Shown here: piece by piece, positions 5,974-11,254 of the stretch
How positions within the stretch are numbered: position 1 is the first letter of the stretch
How the letters are laid out: every line of letters starts with the position of its first letter
Notes under the pieces: model-generated
The model's database searches: none
Told to the model about the DNA's origin: nothing
What the model saw: only the letters and a program-made list of their open reading frames with translations
Translations under genes and position numbers: made by a program
Source of the DNA: CAYTCZ01 sp964436315
GTDB lineage: Bacteria; Actinomycetota; Thermoleophilia; Gaiellales; Gaiellaceae
Direction: 5' to 3'
Assembly (NCBI GenBank): GCA_964436315.1
Contig: CAYTCZ010000110.1
Span: 1-13,531, forward strand
DNA: 13,531 bases

Positions 5974-7916
5974 GCCTTGGGTCTTACCGATTTTGAACGT
6001 TTCAGCAGATCAAGCGGTCGAGCTCCCTCGCGGAGCTTCTGCAGCCTTTCGAGTGGATCCGGACGGTCGACGAAGGACGGTCGGAGAGGGACATCTACTA
6101 ACACTTGGCGAAGCCTCAATTCCTCGATGATGGGCAAGTGCTGAATCCCGATCTTGCCGACGTAGAGCGGCTCGAATGGCTGGCCGCCCTGAAGATACTC
6201 GCATAAGCGGATGAACCCTCTAAGGTAGACGACGTCCTTCGTATGCCCGCCGCCTCGGTAGGTCCGAGCGGCAATTCCAAAGGCCTGTCGGGGTGAAAAG
6301 CCGAACTCAACGGTCAGTTCTCGGAACACCTCGACGAAGGAGGCGCCGTCGAGCATTCGATGAGCGGCGACGACTCGAGCTGCAAGAAGGCGCATTCGCG
6401 GGGTACTCAGTCCGCCGACGAGGTACTCGGCGAGCACGGCGAGCCCCTCCTGGAGTTCTTCATACATCGGGAGGCCGGTGCGGAGTTGGCGAAACGGCTG
6501 TGCGTCACCGTTGTAGTACGTGAGCACGTGGGTTCCGACCTCGTGCTGGATCAGCGCCTCGGCCCGAGCAGCCGGAATCTTCGTGGTCCTTCCGACCAGG
6601 AGATTCCCGCGAGACACCATGAGACCAGAAATGTCGGACCTGATCTCAACCCGTGCTTTTACGTCGCTGTGGACAAGCCGTAGACGGCCAATCTCCTCCT
6701 CGGCTCGAGCGGCAAAGGTCCTGGCATCGAGCTGACGTCCGGAACCGCGAGACTCACGGGCATGCAACGGAGTTCGCTCGAGAATCTCGAGTGCCTCGTC
6801 GAGAAGTTCGTCCTCGACCGCGCCGAAGAGCTGAATGCTCTCATGGCGAAATCTCGGCGTCTCACGGTCGCCGAGCATCGTCAGCTTGCGATCGATTTCG
6901 TCTTGCTGCTCGCGGAAGAGTTCACTGAGTGTTGGGTCTTCGACGCGTTCGATCGGGATTTCGTAGAGAGTCCGTTTGGCGAGCGCAACGTCGAAGGGTC
7001 GAGGGCGGTAGGAGAAGCGCGGCGGTTTCTCGAACCGAGCCCGGCGAAAACCACGCCACGCCTCTTCGACGTTTCTGGGCGTCGTCAGGAGCAAGAAGTC
7101 GAACTGGCCGCTGACCTCAGCGAGCTGGCGATCCACATCCCACGCGCTCTTCGTCAAGCTCCGTGGACCGAGGGATTGAAAGTGGCGCGGACGATGGCTC
7201 GTGTGGTTCCTGGTGAAGCGAAAGGCGGCTTGTCGCAGCGCCGATGTCAGCCCGCGCCGGAGTGCTCGATGGACGACCGGATACGTCTCGTCGGTATCGG
7301 AATCGAAATGGATCCCGGGCACCTCGATACCGAGCAGGTGACACCCGAGGAGGTTCGCTTCGTCCAGCGAGAGCAACGGCCGCATCCGTGGAGGCGCGAT
7401 GCTCCGGCGCCGGCGCTGCCGAACCGTGGGAGGTGGGAAGGTCGGTACGCGGATCCCTTCAACGGCGGCCTCGAAGTCGTCCGCGGTGTCCTGGATGTCG
7501 CTATTGGGACCATGCGCGATAACGAACTCGAAAGGGCTCACCTCGTCGGTCGCATCCGCGGTCTGGGGACGCGACCAAAGCTCGACGAGGAGGAACGCGC
7601 CAAAGTCGGCCGCCAGTCCGCCCGCGATAGTGCGAACGAATGTCGACAACTCCGACTGGCGACGACGCCTCCCTGATGCGCGAAGTGAGGCTGCCTGTCC
7701 CGTGATGAGCTGACTCGTCCCGGGATCAATGCGAGCCGCCGGTGTCCGGTAGACGAACAGGAAGGGCAGCGGCCGGTCGATGAAGACCCGTCCCAGTTCA
7801 TCGAGCTTCCGGCGAACGCGACCTCCGTTACGAAGGCGCTCGAGGACCTCGACTCCCTTCGGGTCGCTCGGGCTTACGTCCGCCGGGTCGGTGACGAGAA
7901 GGTCGAGTTCGCTCAT
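5970..7916 (-). CDS. DUF1704 / 'QEGLA motif' (MATCAP-like) metallopeptidase-family protein
   Basis: The 648-residue protein belongs to the DUF1704 family, often labelled 'flavohemoglobin expression-modulating QEGLA motif protein'. An N-terminal region (about 1-270) contains a part resembling no domain I can name. The C-terminal half holds the family hallmarks: ALIQHEVGTHVLTYYNG with a metalloprotease HExxxH (H458, E459, H463), ELQEGLAVLAEYLVGG (QEGLA 489-493, likely third ligand E490) and RTYRGGGHTKDVVYLRG (551-567). Eukaryotic relatives include MATCAP, a tubulin tyrosine carboxypeptidase; the bacterial substrate is not known. The start is ATG at 7916, which overlaps the TGA of the upstream hydrolase by 4 bases; a longer frame to 8096 adds 60 residues inside that gene and is rejected. 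The stop overlaps the ATG of the ATP-grasp gene in the same way. It is the middle gene of a three-gene operon. Confidence 0.85.
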   Translation of the reverse strand: MSELDLLVTDPADVSPSDPKGVEVLERLRNGGRVRRKLDELGRVFIDRPLPFLFVYRTPAARIDPGTSQLITGQAASLRASGRRRRQSELSTFVRTIAGGLAADFGAFLLVELWSRPQTADATDEVSPFEFVIAHGPNSDIQDTADDFEAAVEGIRVPTFPPPTVRQRRRRSIAPPRMRPLLSLDEANLLGCHLLGIEVPGIHFDSDTDETYPVVHRALRRGLTSALRQAAFRFTRNHTSHRPRHFQSLGPRSLTKSAWDVDRQLAEVSGQFDFLLLTTPRNVEEAWRGFRRARFEKPPRFSYRPRPFDVALAKRTLYEIPIERVEDPTLSELFREQQDEIDRKLTMLGDRETPRFRHESIQLFGAVEDELLDEALEILERTPLHARESRGSGRQLDARTFAARAEEEIGRLRLVHSDVKARVEIRSDISGLMVSRGNLLVGRTTKIPAARAEALIQHEVGTHVLTYYNGDAQPFRQLRTGLPMYEELQEGLAVLAEYLVGGLSTPRMRLLAARVVAAHRMLDGASFVEVFRELTVEFGFSPRQAFGIAARTYRGGGHTKDVVYLRGFIRLCEYLQGGQPFEPLYVGKIGIQHLPIIEELRLRQVLVDVPLRPSFVDRPDPLERLQKLREGARPLDLLKRSKSVRPKA

Positions 7917-8719
7917 CGCGTGTGGGAGAGGAGTTTGTCGATCTCGTCGCGCAATCCGGGAAGGGTGCTCGCGAGCGCGCGTGGAATCTCTTCGTACGCC
8001 TCGACGTCCACCACACCGGTCCACTCGTCGACGAAGAACTTCTTGAATTCGATGGCGAGCGTGCAGACCGAATCCGGAAACGTTGCGTGGCTCCAACGAG
8101 AGAAATGACCGCCAAAGAATTTGACGTTCTCGCGAACGTCGAGGTTGCGGCCCAGGAAGTCGTACTGTCTGAGATCGGCCATGAATCGATCGGCGAGCCC
8201 GCCGAATCGAGTTCGATCGAGCGACCCGGTTCCGATGTTGACTTCGGGATTGTCCAGGGGGTCGGCAGGGGGTTCGTCGGCGCCATCCCGCCGGTGGTTG
8301 TACGAGTGGAGATCGAGGACGACCACTACGCCGTGCCCGTGCACGAGCTGCTTCAGGATTTCTTTTGCCTCAGCGTAGAACGCGTCGTACTCGTGCAGCG
8401 AGCGTTCGATCAGGGCGGCGGGAGGCGGTCGCTTCCAGATCTCGAGACCCCAGGCATGATCCGGCGTCAAGTACACGGCTTCTTCGCGAGGTCGGTTTAG
8501 ATCGATCTGGAAACGCGAGTGTCTCGGCACGATCCTGGTCTGAGCGATGTCTGTCCACACGCCCGTGCCCGGGTCCTCCTCGCGCAGTCTGTCCGTTTCG
8601 CGGAGGGCCATCAGAGCTGCCACGTCTCCGCGCAGCGCGTGCCCGTCATGAAGTGCGATCGCGACGATCGAATCGCTGTTGACCGTGATCTGCCACCCGC
8701 CCTGCACGCTCGACCTCAT
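7913..8719 (-). CDS. N-formylglutamate amidohydrolase-family protein
   Basis: The 268-residue protein matches the N-formylglutamate amidohydrolase family, zinc hydrolases that cleave an acyl-amide bond. Seen motifs are AIALHDGHALRGD (H24, H27), FQIDLNRPREE (DLNR 73-76), VVVLDLHSYNHRR (D136, H138, S139), EVNIGTGS (159-166), KFFGGHFS (200-207) and LAIEFKKFF (E224). These follow the usual order of metal and substrate residues, but no histidine-degradation genes are nearby, so a HutG role is unlikely. Two starts are possible: ATG at 8719, with no clear ribosome-binding site, or GTG at 8707, which has GAGG 6 bases upstream and would begin VQGGWQITV. The annotated coordinate uses the ATG. It is the first gene of the operon, and its TGA overlaps the DUF1704 ATG by 4 bases. 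It may process a peptide-like substrate made by the ATP-grasp partner; this is inference. Confidence 0.82.
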   Translation of the reverse strand: MRSSVQGGWQITVNSDSIVAIALHDGHALRGDVAALMALRETDRLREEDPGTGVWTDIAQTRIVPRHSRFQIDLNRPREEAVYLTPDHAWGLEIWKRPPPAALIERSLHEYDAFYAEAKEILKQLVHGHGVVVVLDLHSYNHRRDGADEPPADPLDNPEVNIGTGSLDRTRFGGLADRFMADLRQYDFLGRNLDVRENVKFFGGHFSRWSHATFPDSVCTLAIEFKKFFVDEWTGVVDVEAYEEIPRALASTLPGLRDEIDKLLSHTR

Positions 8720-8752
8720 TTAGCAGACTGCACGAACGCCCGGATGCAATAG

Positions 8753-8792
8753 GCCCGACACGAGGAGACCGGCCCGGGCGCACGCGTCGGGC
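8753..8792. terminator. Inverted repeat downstream of the PRC-like gene
   Basis: GCCCGAC (8753-8759) and GTCGGGC (8786-8792) are perfect 7-bp arms around a 26-base loop that itself contains GGCCCGGGC. It lies 19-58 bases past the end of the usp-PRC transcript and before the hydrolase start. It could terminate the first or regulate the second. The long loop keeps confidence low. Confidence 0.3.
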
Positions 8793-8810
8793 TCCCCATC
8801 CCGTTGGGCC

Positions 8811-9128
8811 CTAGTCCAGCGGCTCTGTGATTACGCTGCGATATCGGCGGTGCGATGAGCGAACGACGATTTGCCGTGTTGGATGGACAACCGTGTCGAT
8901 GTCGTCCGCAGGAATCAACCATGCCCGTCCCAGGTGTCGCCCCATGGTTACCACGAGGGATCCCGCGGCTTCACCAAGCGTCGCCTCGCGAAATCCTCGC
9001 AGAACCCCGATCGGGCCCGCCTCGAGAGAGTCAACTCGATAGCCGAGCCAGTCCGGCATGAAGGGATTCGAACCGGTGGATGAGGTTGGCGAGGCTGTGG
9101 CGGTGCTGATTGGCGACACGAAGGTCAT
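8811..9128 (-). CDS. Small PRC-barrel-like protein (hypothetical)
   Basis: The 105-residue protein has a Ser/Thr/Pro-rich, probably disordered head (1-25) and then a compact segment beginning WLGYRVDSLEAGPIGVLRG, with alternating hydrophobic strands (SLVVTMG, AWLIPADDIDTVV, RQIVVRS) of the kind seen in PRC-barrel proteins. That fold is a small beta-barrel found in RNA-processing, photosynthetic and stress-related proteins; the assignment rests on pattern only. ATG at 9128 is preferred over the TTG one codon earlier because AGGAG lies 5 bases upstream. It is the last gene of a likely operon with the tandem-Usp gene and a 24-codon frame, and its start is 13 bases from the stop of the latter. 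A stress-linked role is plausible from context only. Confidence 0.5.
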   Translation of the reverse strand: MTFVSPISTATASPTSSTGSNPFMPDWLGYRVDSLEAGPIGVLRGFREATLGEAAGSLVVTMGRHLGRAWLIPADDIDTVVHPTRQIVVRSSHRRYRSVITEPLD

Positions 9129-9141
9129 CAAAACTCCTCAG

Positions 9142-9216
9142 TCAGTCGATCGCAAAGAGTCCGATCGCGAGCGCCACCACGCCAAAGAGGACGACGAGAG
9201 CAAGCGCAACCGTCAT
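9142..9216 (-). CDS. Probable 24-residue hydrophobic miniprotein
   Basis: An ATG at 9216 opens 24 codons ending TGA at 9142-9144. Apart from a Thr after the initiating Met and a final Asp, the product is wholly hydrophobic (VALALVVLFGVVALAIGLFA), long enough for one membrane helix. It sits in the 130-base gap between the usp stop and the PRC-like start, on the same strand. It is in the same frame as usp, 42 bases past the usp stop, and 13 bases before the next ATG. No clear Shine-Dalgarno lies before it, so translation would depend on coupling or on readthrough of the usp TGA. Most annotation pipelines would miss it. Chance is the main alternative. Confidence 0.4.
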   Translation of the reverse strand: MTVALALVVLFGVVALAIGLFAID

Positions 9217-9258
9217 GACGGTGTCTGTGGCGTCGGTGCTTCTGCGCCCCGTTCGTAC

Positions 9259-10212
9259 TCAGGCGGCCTGCGCGAGCAACGAGGCCTCGTCATCCACCTC
9301 GGTCTGGTGAGCGCTTCGAACTGACGGTCGCTCACGGACAACAAGAACGGAGCAGACCGCAGCCAGGGCGACGATAGTGCTGGGACTTCCGAGGAGCCGA
9401 TCCTCTGCCTGGCCGACGACGACGAGATCTGCATCGTTCGCGGCGTCGCACAGGGCCCGGGCGGGCCGGCGATAGTCGAGCCGTAGCTCTGGGCCGACGT
9501 CCTCCAGCCTGGCGAGTGTCATCGCGCTTCCGCCGAGCGCAGCAAGTGGCCGTAGCTCAGCGCCAGTTCGGGATGCGATCTCCCGTGCCGTCGCCAGAGC
9601 ATGATACGAGTGAGGCGAGTCGTCGATGCCGACCACGATCGAGCGGGGCGGCCAGGAGTGCCACCGCGGCTGGCGCGCGACGAGGAGCGAGCAGGGTGCC
9701 CGCATCAGCATGCGTGCAACCAACTCTCCGGCGAGCGGACCCTTCGCCCGGCCAGCCTCGTAGCCGCTCAGCGCGACGAGCGTTGCACCCTCAGTCTCGG
9801 TCGCAGTGAGCAGCACCTCACCGGCTTGGCCGGTCGCAAGACGTAGCTGCACATCGGAGCGATGCCCGAGCACTTCATGTCCTCGCCGAAGCGCATGCTC
9901 GGCCAAGTAGCGCGACCATGCGGCCTCGGCCGAGCCAGGATCGCGCGCCTCGCGAATCAGAGAGAGTAGCGTCATCGTCCCGCTCGCCTTGAGCAGGGTG
10001 TCAGCCTGTCGGACCGCGTCCAGGCTCTCGGGGGAACCGTCGACCACGCAGAGCGCCCGATCGAAGACCGAAGTTGCGCAGTCGTATCCCGTTTGCGGCG
10101 TGCGCCGTACCAGCGCAGGATCGGATGCGGGCTCATCCGGAGGGGAGAGAAGCAACTCCTCGAGAGGTGTCACGGCGTTCGATACGAGCGCGAGGTCGTC
10201 GACTGTCAGCAT
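9259..10212 (-). CDS. Tandem universal stress protein (two UspA domains)
   Basis: The 317-residue protein carries two UspA-type alpha/beta domains after a ~48-residue head. Domain 1 (about 50-180) opens FDRALCVVDGSPESLDAV and ends GPLAGELVARMLMRAPCSLLVAR. Domain 2 (about 190-294) opens RSIVVGIDDSPHSYHALATA and ends ADLVVVGQAEDRLLGSPSTI...CSVLVVRE. Usp domains dimerise and some bind ATP; domain 2 here lacks a complete G-2x-G-9x-G(S/T) loop, so it may be non-ATP-binding. It is a cytosolic protein likely made under starvation or oxidative stress. The start is ATG at 10212, with AGGAG 8 bases upstream; a longer frame to 10263 runs into the palindromic promoter region and is rejected. The gene is transcribed divergently from tetR and heads a likely operon with a hydrophobic 24-mer and a PRC-like protein. 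Confidence 0.85.
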   Translation of the reverse strand: MLTVDDLALVSNAVTPLEELLLSPPDEPASDPALVRRTPQTGYDCATSVFDRALCVVDGSPESLDAVRQADTLLKASGTMTLLSLIREARDPGSAEAAWSRYLAEHALRRGHEVLGHRSDVQLRLATGQAGEVLLTATETEGATLVALSGYEAGRAKGPLAGELVARMLMRAPCSLLVARQPRWHSWPPRSIVVGIDDSPHSYHALATAREIASRTGAELRPLAALGGSAMTLARLEDVGPELRLDYRRPARALCDAANDADLVVVGQAEDRLLGSPSTIVALAAVCSVLVVRERPSVRSAHQTEVDDEASLLAQAA

Positions 10213-10232
10213 TGCTGGAACTCCTGTTTCAC

Positions 10233-10270
10233 ATATACGATTTATGTAACATGTTATCGGCATCGTATAT
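10233..10270. promoter_or_regulatory. Nested palindrome in the usp-tetR divergent region
   Basis: The outer arms ATATACGAT (10233-10241) and ATCGTATAT (10262-10270) are a perfect 9-bp inverted repeat. Inside lies the perfect 10-bp palindrome TAACATGTTA (10247-10256). Both share the same centre (10251.5), separated by 5 non-complementary bases each side. The site is AT-rich in a high-GC region and 21 bases before the usp start, so it fits an operator over the usp promoter, possibly shared with tetR. The binding protein is unknown. Confidence 0.55.
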
Positions 10271-10329
10271 TGAGTTTCCGTTAAGCCTCGACGCTCTGGC
10301 CTCTGACGAGCGGCGGCGGTAGGGCCAAA

Positions 10330-10342
10330 CTTACTTTGTACG
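10330..10342 (+). promoter_or_regulatory. CTTACNNNGTACG element just before tetR
   Basis: CTTACTTTGTACG ends 7 bases before the tetR GTG. It shares CTTAC-N3-GTACG with 11139-11151 and CTTAC-N3-GTAC with 11108-11119 upstream of mmpL. Occurrence at both promoters of one regulator-target pair suggests TetR autoregulation. The element also forms part of an imperfect 15-bp palindrome (10331-10345). Confidence 0.45.
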
Positions 10343-10349
10343 TTAGACT

Positions 10350-11057
10350 GTGAGATGCAGGGAGAAAGACATCGCCACGCGAACCGATTCGACTGTCGAG
10401 CCCCGGCTTCCGCTGAGCAGGGAGCGTGTGCTTCGCGCTGCGGTTCACCTCGCCGACGGAAGCGGAATCGAGTCTCTCACGATGCGAAGGCTTGCCCACG
10501 AGCTGGGGGTCGAGGCGATGTCGCTGTACAACCACGTGGCCAACAAGGAGGACATCCTGGATGGGATCGTCGACGTCGTCGTGAGCGAGATCGATCCGCC
10601 GCCAACGGGAGTCGACTGGAAGACAGCGATGCGCGAGCGGGTGCTGCTGGCCCGCGAGGTCATGAAGAGCCATCCGTGGGCGCCCGGCCTCATCGAGTCG
10701 CGAACCAAGATCTCTCCGACGATGCTGGGCTACATGGACTCCATGATCGGGCTCATGCGGGAAGGCGGCTTTTCGCTCGATCTCGCCCATCACGCGATGC
10801 ATGCGCTCGGCAGTCGCCTGCTGGGGTTCACACAGGAACTCTTCGAGAGCGAGGACGACGACTACGGGCCAGAGGTGGCGGCCGTCATGCTCCAGCAGAT
10901 GGCCGAAACGTATCCTCACATCAGCGAGATGATGACGGTGATCAGCCACGACGACGAGTCCGTCGTCGGTCAAGGGTGCGACGATCAGTTCGAGTTCGAG
11001 TTCGGGCTCGACTTGATCCTCGACGGCCTCGAACGAACGCACGCAGCAGAGGCGTAG
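10350..11057 (+). CDS. TetR-family transcriptional repressor
   Basis: The 235-residue protein has an N-terminal TetR DNA-binding domain (about 21-80): SRERVLRAAVHLAD, then the helix-turn-helix SLTMRRLAHELGVEAMSLYNHVANKEDIL (about 42-70). The helical C-terminal half (about 90-230) resembles the TetR_C_1 ligand-binding/dimerisation type, with an acidic tail. The sequence after LTMRRLA is the subtype that commonly regulates transporters. The start is uncertain. GTG at 10350 has no ribosome-binding site and would be leaderless or nearly so. AGGGAG (10359-10364) lies 6 bases before an in-frame ATC at 10371, which would be a rare start. It is divergent from usp, and the mmpL gene follows 184 bp downstream on the same strand, its likely target. 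Confidence 0.85.
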   Translation: MRCREKDIATRTDSTVEPRLPLSRERVLRAAVHLADGSGIESLTMRRLAHELGVEAMSLYNHVANKEDILDGIVDVVVSEIDPPPTGVDWKTAMRERVLLAREVMKSHPWAPGLIESRTKISPTMLGYMDSMIGLMREGGFSLDLAHHAMHALGSRLLGFTQELFESEDDDYGPEVAAVMLQQMAETYPHISEMMTVISHDDESVVGQGCDDQFEFEFGLDLILDGLERTHAAEA

Positions 11058-11099
11058 CGCCTTCCGTTGCTGCGGCCACGATCGCCAGGCGCTCAGCGC

Positions 11100-11128
11100 T
11101 TGACAGCCTTACGGCGTACACGTAGCTT
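11100..11128 (+). promoter_or_regulatory. Predicted mmpL promoter (TTGACA -35, TAGCTT -10)
   Basis: A perfect -35 hexamer TTGACA (11100-11105) is followed after 17 bases by TAGCTT (11123-11128), a TAnnnT-type -10. Transcription would start near 11135, leaving a leader of about 105 bases before mmpL. The spacer contains the first CTTACGGCGTAC element, so a bound repressor would block RNA polymerase. Confidence 0.55.
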
Positions 11129-11164
11129 ACGGCATATGCTTACGCCGTACGCATACTGCGTACG
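11108..11164. promoter_or_regulatory. Multi-site operator upstream of mmpL
   Basis: Three direct copies of CTTACGSCRTA lie at 11108, 11126 and 11139. TACGGCGTA (11110-11118) and TACGCCGTA (11141-11149) are a perfect 9-bp inverted repeat. GCATATGC (11132-11139) is a palindrome, and CGTACGCA/TGCGTACG (11146-11153, 11157-11164) form perfect 8-bp arms around TAC. The cluster covers the predicted promoter and start site. It is the likely binding region of the TetR encoded upstream, perhaps for more than one dimer. Confidence 0.65.
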
Positions 11165-11188
11165 CACAAGAAACTGAAGGAGGCCTCC

Positions 11189-11254
11189 GTGACACCCTGC
11201 CGTCAGAGCGAGCGAAGTCCCGCGCCAGCTGAGAGGGAAACATGGCGACGCTGA
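11189..11254 (+). CDS. Possible 21-codon leader frame overlapping the mmpL start
   Basis: AAGGAGG (11177-11183), the strongest ribosome-binding site in the window, lies 5 bases before GTG at 11189. The frame runs 21 codons (MTPCRQSERSPAPAERETWRR) and stops at 11252-11254, 13 bases inside mmpL and in a different frame. Ribosomes ending there could re-initiate at the mmpL ATG (11242), coupling the two. The ribosome site is also part of the palindrome GGAGGCCTCC (11179-11188). The peptide itself resembles nothing I know. Confidence 0.35.
   Translation: MTPCRQSERSPAPAERETWRR

Noticed and set aside
6762..7676. 304-codon plus-strand frame opposite the DUF1704 gene
   Set aside because: It is antisense to a gene with clear family motifs; it has no recognisable domain or ribosome-binding site.
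7913..8719. Histidine-utilisation (hutG) assignment
   Set aside because: No other hut genes are present and the operon partners point to peptide or amide chemistry instead.
10281..11042. 253-codon minus-strand frame opposite tetR
   Set aside because: His/Asp/Arg-rich antisense of a clear TetR gene.
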